Source of the DNA: Thetidibacter halocola
GTDB taxonomy: Bacteria; Pseudomonadota; Alphaproteobacteria; Rhodobacterales; Rhodobacteraceae
Assembly: GCF_018224955.1 (NCBI RefSeq)
Contig: NZ_JAGTUU010000002.1
Span: forward strand, 186,001-250,000
Direction of reading: 5' to 3'
DNA: 64,000 nucleotides
Shown: positions 25,698-33,642 of the stretch, piece by piece
How the letters are laid out: the number at the start of each line of letters is the position of its first letter
How positions within the stretch are numbered: position 1 is the first letter of the stretch
The notes under the pieces: model-generated
What the model saw: the letters and a program-made list of their open reading frames with translations, nothing else
The model's database searches: none
Told to the model about the DNA's origin: nothing
Made by a program: the position numbers and the translations under genes

Positions 25698-26000
25698 ATG
25701 CCGGCCATGCCCGTTTGCCTTCTGGGTGACCTGCATGTCTGCCCGATCGTCATGCCCAACGGTGTGCCGCATCTGGGTGGACCGGTCACCAATCCCGGCC
25801 AGGCCATCGTTCGGGTGACGGGCCGTCCGGTGGCGGTGGTGACCGGGCAGACGATCTGCACCGGCGTGCCCTGTCCCGACCCGATGGTGAAGGGCTCGCT
25901 GATCGTGCGCATCATGGGGCTGCCGGTGATGCGGGTAACCGACCTGACCTCTCACGGCGGCCAGATGACGACCGGCAGCCCCATCGTCCGGTCCGACTGA
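25698..26000 (+). CDS. PAAR-domain T6SS spike tip protein
   Basis: This 100-residue protein consists only of a PAAR-like domain, with repeated strand motifs (PVCLLGD, GRPVAVVTGQ, GLPVMRVTDLTSHGG) and conserved His and Cys residues for the zinc-bound tip. It would sharpen the VgrG trimer. No toxin or transmembrane extension is fused, so it is not itself a specialised effector. It lies in a tight vgrG-adaptor-PAAR unit. Confidence 0.85.
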   Translation: MPAMPVCLLGDLHVCPIVMPNGVPHLGGPVTNPGQAIVRVTGRPVAVVTGQTICTGVPCPDPMVKGSLIVRIMGLPVMRVTDLTSHGGQMTTGSPIVRSD

Positions 26001-26130
26001 GACGCCCGGATCGGTTCAAATACAGCGAAAATGCAACAAAACGTAGACGGCAGAGGCAATCCCGCGGATTCAACTTGCTTGACCTAGGGTCATACGGCGA
26101 AGACTGAACCAATTTATCGGAGGGTGAGTT

Positions 26131-29100
26131 ATGTCTGCTGGAATTACCAAGGCCCTGTCCCTCGCAACTGTGGCCGCGATGCTGGGAACGACCGCGCTGG
26201 TCGGCGTGACGGGGATGGCCCAGGCGCAGGACTGGAACGTTGTGGGCGGTGGCGACTGGAACGTCGCGGGCAACTGGAACCCGGCGGTCGTGCCCGACTC
26301 TAGCCTTTCGACGGTCGATCTGGTGAGCAATGGCGGTTCCGGCAACATCGACCTTGGCGGCGGATCCTTCGATGTCGGAACGCTCGACGTGAACGGCGAC
26401 TATCGGATCGTGAACGGGCAGCTTACCCTGTTCAACCCGGTGAACGTCAACGTCCAGACCACTCAGCCGTTCTTTTCCAATACCGTGGCTCTTGTCCTGG
26501 GCGCGGACGTCTTCCTGACCTCTGCCACCGACAACATCTCGAACGCGACGATCAGCGGGGCCGGGTTCAATACCCTGAGGGTCGGGACGACCGCCGGCAC
26601 GCTGACGATGAACGGCGTAATGCAAGATGGCGGCACCACTCTGAATGTGCTGGTGCAGACCGGCACGGTGAGGACGACGGCGGTCAACACGTATACGGGT
26701 GGGACAGGCGTCCTGACAGGCGCGACTCTGATCCAGAACGGAACCATCGGCGATGTGACGGTCAATGCTGGCGCCTCCATGACCAACAATGGAACTGCCG
26801 GCGCCGTCACGACCAGCGGATCGGTTCTCAATGCCGGAACGATGGCATCGGTGATCGTGAATGGCGACACGACGATCGTTGGCCCGACGGGCGAGATCAC
26901 CGGTTCCAGCACGGTCAACAACGGATCGCTGCGCAACCTCGGCACGGTGGCCGGGGTGGACGTGCAGCCCTTGGGCACTTTTGACAACCGGAATGTGGCC
27001 GGCGACGTGACCAACCAGGGCACGGTCACGAATTCCGGCGCCATCGCGTCGCTGATCCAGAACGGCGCCACGGCGACCACGTCTGTCGGCGATGCCGGGC
27101 AGATCACCGGCGCATCGACGATCAATGGCGGGACGCTGACGAACTTTGGATCGGTGGGCGACGTTTCCGTTGCGGCCGGGGCGTCGTTCTCGCAGAATCT
27201 CGGCGCCGACGCGCTTGCCAGCGCCGGCAACGTGACCAATTCCGGCACCGTCTCGGCGGCAGGCACGCTTGCCTCGCTGACCCAGGACGCCGGTCTGACC
27301 GTGATCCGCACGAACGGCGAGGTGACCGGGTCCAGCACGGTCAATGCCGGAACCATGCTGAACCGCGGGACGGTCGCCGACGTGGCTGTCGCATCTGGTG
27401 CCGTCCTGTTCAACCGGAACACCGCGGGCGACGTGACCAACTCCGGTACTGTGCGGAATTCGGGCGCGATGGACTCGCTGTCGCAAAGCGGCGCGACGGC
27501 AATGACCGAAGTCGAGGACGGCGGCCAGATTACCGGCACCTCTGCCATCGACGGCGGCCTGCTCACCAACTTCGGCGCCGTCGGGGCGGTGTCCGTGGCT
27601 TCAGGGGCGCGCTTCAACCAGCGCCTCGGCGGGGATGCGGCCGCCAGCGCGGGTGCCGTATCGAACAGCGGACTGGTCAGTGTCGAGGGCACGATCGCCT
27701 CTCTGACTCAGGCAGCAGGGCAGACAACCGTTCTTGCGGCCGGTCAGATCACCGGCGCGTCGGACGTGAACGGCGGCGCGCTGATCAATGCGGGCCAGGT
27801 CGCTTCGGTCGATGTCGCGGCGGGCGCCCAATTCACTAACCAGGCGCTGGCGAATGCCGGTCAGGTCCAGAACGCGGGTCTTGTGACCAACGCCGGCACC
27901 ATCGCCACGCTCAGCCAGTCCGGGTCTGCCCTGGCGTTTACTCTGAACACCGGCACGATCAATGGCGCGACCGCCACGATCGACAGCGGCACCCTGCGCA
28001 ACTTCGGCACCGTGACGGACGTTGACCTTGCCTCGGGAACGATCCTGCTCAACGAGGCAGGGGGCGCTGCCGACGCCGTGACCAATGACGGTGGCGCGGT
28101 CACGAATTCCGGTATCATCGACTCGCTGACGCAACTGGCTGGAACCACGAAGGTCAACGTCGGCGGATCGATCACCAATGCAACCGTCATCGACGGCGGC
28201 ACCCTGTCCAACTTCGGCACGCTGTCGTCGGTCGACCTTGCGACCGGCACGCTGTTTTCCAACTTCGGCGCGGCGGGCCTGGTCACGAATGCCGGCGGGA
28301 CAATGAACAACGCGGGCGTCGTCGCGGCCTTGTCGCAAAGCGCGGGCTCTAGCATCGTCCTGGCTGGCGCATCGATCACCGGCGCGTCACTGGTCAACGG
28401 TGGCCTGCTGACGAACCTGGGCACCGTCGACACCGTCGATGTCGGCATCTCGGGAGAGTTCCGGAATGCCACGGGCGCGACCGCCAGCAACGTGACCAAC
28501 GCGGGCACGCTGGTCAACTCTGGAATGATGACGGGCACGCTGGTTCAGTCCTTGGGCAGTGCTTCGGTCACGCCGACAGGCGTCATCATCGGCAGTGTGA
28601 CGATCAACGGCGGGGCGTTGTCCAATGCCGGCACCACGGGCGCCATCGCGCTCGACTTCGGCACGACGCTGGACCAGACCGGCACATCCGGAGCGATCGA
28701 CAACAACGGCACGGCGACGCTGGGATCCGGGGCCACGGTGAACGGCAACCTGACGAATGCCGGAACGGCAAGCCTCACCGGGGCGACGGTGAACGGCCTG
28801 ATCTCGAACACTGGCCTGCTGGCCCTGTCGGGAACGACAGTGACCGGCAATGTCAGCAACTCGGGGACCGCGTCCTTTGCCGGGTCGACGCTGGGCGGCA
28901 ACCTGACCTCGACCACGGCGATCGATATCCTGGCCGGCACGACGAGCGTCGCGGGCAACCTGACCAGCCCCGTGTCGCTTGACATGGGCGATGGCAGCCC
29001 GACCGGCATCCTGAACGTCGCCGGGAACTCGACCACGAACGGGTCGATCACCATCGACCTGAACCAGACCACCGGCGCGACGGACCTGATCAACGTGGGT

Positions 29101-30369
29101 GCATTCGCCAGCGGGACGGCCACGCTGAACGTCGTGGCCGCTCCGTCCACGAACCCGACTGCGGCGGATATCACCGTCCTGACTTTCGGCGACGCGACCA
29201 GCGATGTGGCCCTGACCTTCAACGACGTGAACAGCTCGTTCTCGACCTCGTCGACGCTGCTGACCGCGCTGGTCAAGGATCCGAACGCCTATGTCCTGAA
29301 GAAATTCGAGAACCCCGCCATCGGCGCGCTGACCAGTGGCGTGGTCCTGACCCAGTCGTTGATCGGCACGGTGGTCAACCGACCGTCCTCGGCCTTTGTC
29401 ACGCCGCTGGCCAATACCGAGGACGATCCCTGCTCGACCGGCACCTGGGCAAGGGCAACGGGCGGCGCGGCGGAACTCAAGGGGTCGACGACGAACAGCC
29501 TGGGCGACACCTACCGGACAGAGCTGGACGCGGATTACGCCGGCTTCCAGATGGGCATCGACCGGTCCTGCTTCGATGGCTATTACAACGGTTACGACAT
29601 CACCATCGGTGCGATGGCGGGCTTCAACAACGGCAAGACCTCGCAGCCGGTGTTTCGCTATGACATCGCGACCAACACGATGGACTACGACACCGTCACC
29701 TCGGTCACGGATACCGAGTTCGAGCAGGCCTATGGCGGTGTCTACCTGACCGCAGCGCGCGACGGCTGGTTCGGCGACCTTCAGTATCGCTTCGAGAGCA
29801 CGACCTACGACGTCGAGAACACTGCCCGCGGTGCCGCGGCGCCGCTGGGCCTGCTCAAGCAGAAATACAAGAGCACCGGCCACACGGTCAGCGGCACGCT
29901 GGGCTACCAGTATGTCCTGAGCGAGGCCGCCGGTATCTACATGGTGCCGCAGGGCGGTTTCTCCTTCAGCCGGCTGAAGGTGGATCCGATCGGCTTCCAG
30001 AACGGCGGCACGCTCAAGATCGAGGACATAACCCAGAAGATCGCCTTCGGCTCGCTCCTTCTGGGCAAGCAGCAGGTGCTGCCCAGCGGCACGGCGGCGC
30101 TCAACTATTTCGGCGTGGCGACCGTCTACAAGGACTTCACCGACGAGATCAAGTCGACCTACACGCAGGGCACGCGCAAGCTGACCTCGACCAACAGCAC
30201 GCTCGACACGTTCGGAGAGGTCAGCCTTGGCGTGAACTACACCCGCATCCTCGATGACGGGTCGGCCTTGCCGGCGCGTCAGCTGGATATCACCGGCCGT
30301 GTCGACAGCCGGTTCAGCGATCGCCTGGACAGCTGGGGTCTGACGGCCCAGGTCCGGCTGCAATTCTGA
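26131..30369 (+). CDS. Large type V autotransporter with repeated beta-helix passenger
   Basis: This 1412-residue protein has a signal peptide ending TGMAQAQ, a long Gly/Thr/Asn/Ser-rich passenger and a C-terminal beta-barrel of about 315 residues (from about residue 1098, after EDDPCSTGTWARA). It ends in RLQF, the terminal Phe typical of outer-membrane barrels. Residues 256-818 consist of eight imperfect repeats of 68-73 residues. No protease triad or RGD-like motif was noticed, so it is more likely an adhesin or surface structural protein than an enzyme. It has a strong GGAGGG ribosome-binding site. It sits between the VgrG/PAAR unit and tssK, an unusual place for a type V secreted protein. 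Confidence 0.82.
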   Translation: MSAGITKALSLATVAAMLGTTALVGVTGMAQAQDWNVVGGGDWNVAGNWNPAVVPDSSLSTVDLVSNGGSGNIDLGGGSFDVGTLDVNGDYRIVNGQLTLFNPVNVNVQTTQPFFSNTVALVLGADVFLTSATDNISNATISGAGFNTLRVGTTAGTLTMNGVMQDGGTTLNVLVQTGTVRTTAVNTYTGGTGVLTGATLIQNGTIGDVTVNAGASMTNNGTAGAVTTSGSVLNAGTMASVIVNGDTTIVGPTGEITGSSTVNNGSLRNLGTVAGVDVQPLGTFDNRNVAGDVTNQGTVTNSGAIASLIQNGATATTSVGDAGQITGASTINGGTLTNFGSVGDVSVAAGASFSQNLGADALASAGNVTNSGTVSAAGTLASLTQDAGLTVIRTNGEVTGSSTVNAGTMLNRGTVADVAVASGAVLFNRNTAGDVTNSGTVRNSGAMDSLSQSGATAMTEVEDGGQITGTSAIDGGLLTNFGAVGAVSVASGARFNQRLGGDAAASAGAVSNSGLVSVEGTIASLTQAAGQTTVLAAGQITGASDVNGGALINAGQVASVDVAAGAQFTNQALANAGQVQNAGLVTNAGTIATLSQSGSALAFTLNTGTINGATATIDSGTLRNFGTVTDVDLASGTILLNEAGGAADAVTNDGGAVTNSGIIDSLTQLAGTTKVNVGGSITNATVIDGGTLSNFGTLSSVDLATGTLFSNFGAAGLVTNAGGTMNNAGVVAALSQSAGSSIVLAGASITGASLVNGGLLTNLGTVDTVDVGISGEFRNATGATASNVTNAGTLVNSGMMTGTLVQSLGSASVTPTGVIIGSVTINGGALSNAGTTGAIALDFGTTLDQTGTSGAIDNNGTATLGSGATVNGNLTNAGTASLTGATVNGLISNTGLLALSGTTVTGNVSNSGTASFAGSTLGGNLTSTTAIDILAGTTSVAGNLTSPVSLDMGDGSPTGILNVAGNSTTNGSITIDLNQTTGATDLINVGAFASGTATLNVVAAPSTNPTAADITVLTFGDATSDVALTFNDVNSSFSTSSTLLTALVKDPNAYVLKKFENPAIGALTSGVVLTQSLIGTVVNRPSSAFVTPLANTEDDPCSTGTWARATGGAAELKGSTTNSLGDTYRTELDADYAGFQMGIDRSCFDGYYNGYDITIGAMAGFNNGKTSQPVFRYDIATNTMDYDTVTSVTDTEFEQAYGGVYLTAARDGWFGDLQYRFESTTYDVENTARGAAAPLGLLKQKYKSTGHTVSGTLGYQYVLSEAAGIYMVPQGGFSFSRLKVDPIGFQNGGTLKIEDITQKIAFGSLLLGKQQVLPSGTAALNYFGVATVYKDFTDEIKSTYTQGTRKLTSTNSTLDTFGEVSLGVNYTRILDDGSALPARQLDITGRVDSRFSDRLDSWGLTAQVRLQF
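26896..28584 (+). repeat. Eight tandem ~70-residue repeats in the autotransporter passenger
   Basis: Each unit starts near ITGAS-x2-NGG and continues with LTNFGTV, D-V-x-V-A-x-G, a VTNSGTV segment and IASLTQ. Unit lengths in order are 69, 73, 69, 73, 70, 71, 68 and 70 residues. Units 1+2 (26896-27321) and 3+4 (27322-27747) form a second-order duplication of exactly 142 residues. The structure predicted from such repeats is a right-handed beta-helix. Confidence 0.8.
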
Positions 30370-30386
30370 GGCAGTCCTGCCTTTCG

Positions 30387-30415
30387 GGCCGGTGACGCTT
30401 GACCGCGCACCGGCC
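30387..30415 (+). terminator. GC-rich hairpin after the autotransporter gene
   Basis: GGCCGGTG (30387-30394) and CACCGGCC (30408-30415) form a perfect 8-bp stem with a 13-base loop, 18 bases after the autotransporter stop. There is no U-tract, so termination is uncertain; it may instead protect the 3' end. Confidence 0.35.
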
Positions 30416-30495
30416 TGCCCGCAAGAATGAAGCCAGAAGGGCGCGTTTGCGCCTCGCTTTGCGTGAATTCTTTTCTGAAGGGCGGTTGAGGGCGA

Positions 30496-31830
30496 ATGTC
30501 TTGGTATAGCAAGGTTGCCTGGAAAGAAGGCCTGTTCCTGCAACCGCACCACCTGCAACAGGCGGACCGCTATCACGAGCAGCTGCTGCGCATGCGCACG
30601 GCGCAGATTTCGCCTTATCCGTGGGGTGTGTCGAACCTGGCCTTCGACCGCGACCTTGCCCAGCAGGGCCGCATCGGGTTGCGCTCTGTCACGGGAATCA
30701 TGCCCGACGGGATGCCTTTCGACGCGCCCAACGCCACGCCCCTGCCCACCCCGGTGCCGGTGCCCGAGGATACCGCAGCGGGGCTTGGGATCTGGCTGAC
30801 CCTGCCCGATATCACCATCAACCAGCAGGACGTGGCCGCGCCGGGCGCCGACGCGGCGACCCGCTACCTGCTGGGGATGGAGACGGTGCGCGACAATGCC
30901 AGCGAGGCGCAGAACGAGCAGCGGATCGAGATCGCGACCCCCCGGCTGGAACTGTCGCTGCGCCACGATGCCAAGCCTGGCTACCAGAACATCTACCTCG
31001 GGGCGATCGCCGACATGCGTGATGGCGTCGTGACCCTGAACGAGACCGTGCCGCCCACAGGTCTGGTCCTGGGCGTGCATCCGGCCTACCAGGGCTACCT
31101 GACCCGCATCATCGGCTGGATGGAGGTCAAGCTGAAGGCGCTTGCGCGCTACGCCTCCGACCCCAGTTCCGGCGGCGGGATGCAGGCGACCGACTACCTG
31201 ATGCTGATGGTCTTGAATCGCGAATTGCCGGTGCTGCGCCACCTTGCGCGGCAGGGCGCGGTGCATCCCGAACGGCTGTACGAGAAACTCATCGGCCTGG
31301 CTGGTGAGCTCACAACCTTCGACCAGGGCGACCGGCAGGCCAAGGATTACGGCGGCTACCGGCATGACGACCCCAAGGGGACCTTCGTCAACCTGGTGCT
31401 AGACATCCAGTCGCTTCTGGCGATCGAGGTCGGCCGCGCCGTGCGCCTGCCGCTGGAGGAAAAGAAGGCCAACAGCTATGTCGCGCTGGTCAATGACCGC
31501 AGCCTGTTTGCCAGCGCCAGCTTCGTGGTCGAGGTCAGTTCGGGCCTGCCGCTGACCCAGGTGCAAAGCCAGTTCCCGCAATTGTGCAAGGTCGGCCCCA
31601 GCACGCGGATGCGCCAGATCATCCAGGCGAACCTGCCGGGCGTGCCGCTGGTCCACCTGCCCAACCCACCGCGGCAGATCCGGGTGATCTCGTCCAACGT
31701 CTATTTCCTTCTCGACAAGTCCACCGAGCTCTGGCGCGAATTCTCGACCGCGCCGGCGGTGGGTATGCATTTCGCAGGCAACTGGCCTGACCTGAAGCTC
31801 GAATTGTGGGCGATACCGGAGACGGGATGA
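30496..31830 (+). CDS. tssK: T6SS baseplate subunit TssK
   Basis: This 444-residue protein begins with the family hallmark VAWKEGLFLQPHHLQQADRY. TssK forms trimers that link the baseplate wedge (TssEFG) to the TssJLM membrane complex. Length and the final GMHFAGNWPDLKLELWAI segment match the family. Start ATG 30496 follows GAGGGCGA. It is the first gene of a tightly coupled run with tssL, tssM, tagF, pppA and ppkA; its stop overlaps the tssL start. Confidence 0.95.
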   Translation: MSWYSKVAWKEGLFLQPHHLQQADRYHEQLLRMRTAQISPYPWGVSNLAFDRDLAQQGRIGLRSVTGIMPDGMPFDAPNATPLPTPVPVPEDTAAGLGIWLTLPDITINQQDVAAPGADAATRYLLGMETVRDNASEAQNEQRIEIATPRLELSLRHDAKPGYQNIYLGAIADMRDGVVTLNETVPPTGLVLGVHPAYQGYLTRIIGWMEVKLKALARYASDPSSGGGMQATDYLMLMVLNRELPVLRHLARQGAVHPERLYEKLIGLAGELTTFDQGDRQAKDYGGYRHDDPKGTFVNLVLDIQSLLAIEVGRAVRLPLEEKKANSYVALVNDRSLFASASFVVEVSSGLPLTQVQSQFPQLCKVGPSTRMRQIIQANLPGVPLVHLPNPPRQIRVISSNVYFLLDKSTELWREFSTAPAVGMHFAGNWPDLKLELWAIPETG

Positions 31831-33641
31831 TGTCCGACGACGACGACAAGACAGTCTTCGGTCAGGCGCTGCCACCGCAGCCGCCAAAGCCCGGTGCCGG
31901 TCAGGGCAAGCCCGCGCAGGGCGGCGACAACGAAAAGACGGTCTTCGGCCAGGCCCTGCCTCAACCGCCCCGTCAGGCCGCACCGCCTCCGCCTCCGTCA
32001 AGACAGCCTGCGCCACCGCCGGCCGCCCCCTATCCGCCGCGCGTCGCGCAATCGGGCGCGCCGCCGCCACCGCCGCAGCATCGCGCGCCCCCGGTGGGCC
32101 AACAACCGCCGCTGCAACGCCCGCCGCACCAGGCGGACCCTTGGGGTACACCCCCTGACGAGGATACCTGGCTGGGCGGCAAGATGCCCACCCAGCCGCA
32201 ACCGCCCCGCCCGACGCAGCAACCTGCGCCGCCGCCACCATCCGGCTACAGTCCGGCACCACAGCCGCCCGCCTATCCCCAGCCGACGCCGCCGCCGCGC
32301 ACCGACTATCGCGCCAATGCCTACCGCCCCGAAACCGGCCATCGCGGCCCCGAGATGTTCCCCGAGATCCCGCGCCCCGACCAGGCGCAGGCGCCCCGCG
32401 CGGCACACCGCAAGATCCCGCTGGCCGACGCGCTGCGCGCCACGGGCTTGGGACAGGGCGGCTCGTCTAACCCGCTGGTCGCGTCCGCCGCCAACCTGAT
32501 GATCCTGCTCGGCCGGTTGCGCACCGGCCTGGTCGAAATGCAGAGCGCGCCGCTGCTGAACCACGTCGCCCGCGAACTGGACCTGTTCGAGCGTAATGCG
32601 CTCGAGGCCGGGGTGCCGCAGCCGGACGTGATCGACGCGAAATACGCGCTGGCTGCCACGGCCGACGACATCGTGCAGAACCTGCCCGGCGTGGATCGCG
32701 GCATGTGGCTGGAATACTCGATGGGCGCGCGCTTCTTCAACGACCGGAACGCGGGCGTCGGCTTCTTCCAGCGGATGGATGCCGCGATGAAGGCGCCGGG
32801 GCAGAAATTCCACCTTCTGGAACTGATGCTGACCTGTCTGAGCCTTGGCTTCGAGGGGCAGTATCGCGCGATGCATGACGGCTCGATCCAGCTGGCGCGC
32901 ATCCGCACCGCGATCTACGAGACGCTGCGCCGCGTGGTGGGTCGCCCGGATGATGATATCTCGGTGCACTGGACGCCGGTGATCTTTCGCGGCAAGCGCC
33001 GCCGTGGCGGGCCGCCGGTCTGGGCCGTGGGGGCGATCGGCGCGGCGATGGCGGTGGCGCTTTTTGCCACGCTGTCCACCCTTCTGTCCTCGCAAAGCAG
33101 CGAGTCGACCCAGCGCATCGCGCTGATGCATTCGGGTCTGCCGCCGCTGGCGATGGAACCGGCCGCGCCCGTCCTGCGCAGTGTCGAGCCCAAGACGACG
33201 CAGATCGACCGGCTGCGCGCCGCGCTCGAGGCGCCGATCGGCGAGGGGTCTCTGGCCCTCGACGTGCGCAAGGAATGGATCGCGATCCGCGTCAGCGAGG
33301 CATTCCGCTTTGCCAGCGGCCGGGCCGAACTGCGCGAGGATGCGACGCCGCTGTTGCAGGAAATCGCCGCCGCCGTGGATGCGGAACAGGGACCGGTGCG
33401 GGTTGTGGGTCATTCCGACGGCGACGGCTGTTGCCGCTCGGGTCCATTCCGGTCGAATGAACAGCTGTCCGAGGGCCGGGCCAAGACCGTGTCGGACCTG
33501 CTGGGCGGCATGATCACTGATGCCAGCCGCCTGTCGGTCGAGGGCAAGGGTTTCTCCGAGCCGGTGGTCACGCCGGAAACCTCGCCGGCCGACAAGGCGC
33601 AGAACCGCCGCGTCGAAGTCATGATCCAGCGGGAGGAATAG
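31827..33641 (+). CDS. tssL: T6SS membrane protein TssL with OmpA-like peptidoglycan-binding domain
   Basis: This 604-residue protein is an 'evolved' TssL. Residues 1-45 are acidic, with two copies of a K-T-V-F-G-Q-A-L-P motif (T9 and T38). A Pro/Gln-rich linker of about 150 residues follows, then the DotU domain (from NPLVASAANLMILLGRLR), one span near VWAVGAIGAAMAVALF, and a C-terminal OmpA-type domain (FRFASGRAELRE, VVGHSDGDG, NRRVEVMI). TssL is part of the inner-membrane complex with TssM. In Agrobacterium, PpkA phosphorylates an N-terminal Thr of TssL, which Fha then binds; the N-terminal motifs here look equivalent. It overlaps tssK by 4 bases. Confidence 0.93.
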   Translation: MMSDDDDKTVFGQALPPQPPKPGAGQGKPAQGGDNEKTVFGQALPQPPRQAAPPPPPSRQPAPPPAAPYPPRVAQSGAPPPPPQHRAPPVGQQPPLQRPPHQADPWGTPPDEDTWLGGKMPTQPQPPRPTQQPAPPPPSGYSPAPQPPAYPQPTPPPRTDYRANAYRPETGHRGPEMFPEIPRPDQAQAPRAAHRKIPLADALRATGLGQGGSSNPLVASAANLMILLGRLRTGLVEMQSAPLLNHVARELDLFERNALEAGVPQPDVIDAKYALAATADDIVQNLPGVDRGMWLEYSMGARFFNDRNAGVGFFQRMDAAMKAPGQKFHLLELMLTCLSLGFEGQYRAMHDGSIQLARIRTAIYETLRRVVGRPDDDISVHWTPVIFRGKRRRGGPPVWAVGAIGAAMAVALFATLSTLLSSQSSESTQRIALMHSGLPPLAMEPAAPVLRSVEPKTTQIDRLRAALEAPIGEGSLALDVRKEWIAIRVSEAFRFASGRAELREDATPLLQEIAAAVDAEQGPVRVVGHSDGDGCCRSGPFRSNEQLSEGRAKTVSDLLGGMITDASRLSVEGKGFSEPVVTPETSPADKAQNRRVEVMIQREE

Positions 33642-33642
33642 G

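Noticed and set aside
26896-28584. CRISPR-like array from regularly spaced repeats
   Set aside because: The repeats are imperfect, about 210 bases long, in frame, and encode a repetitive protein.
26131-30369. T6SS effector or Rhs-type toxin
   Set aside because: It has a Sec signal peptide and a C-terminal outer-membrane barrel, and no YD repeats, so it uses the autotransporter route.
30420-30495. Small gene between the autotransporter and tssK
   Set aside because: No frame with a start, ribosome-binding site and sensible length; it reads as leader sequence for tssK.
28387-31365. 992-codon minus-strand frame across the autotransporter barrel and tssK
   Set aside because: Arg/Gln/Val-rich antisense of the repeats; both plus-strand genes are well supported.
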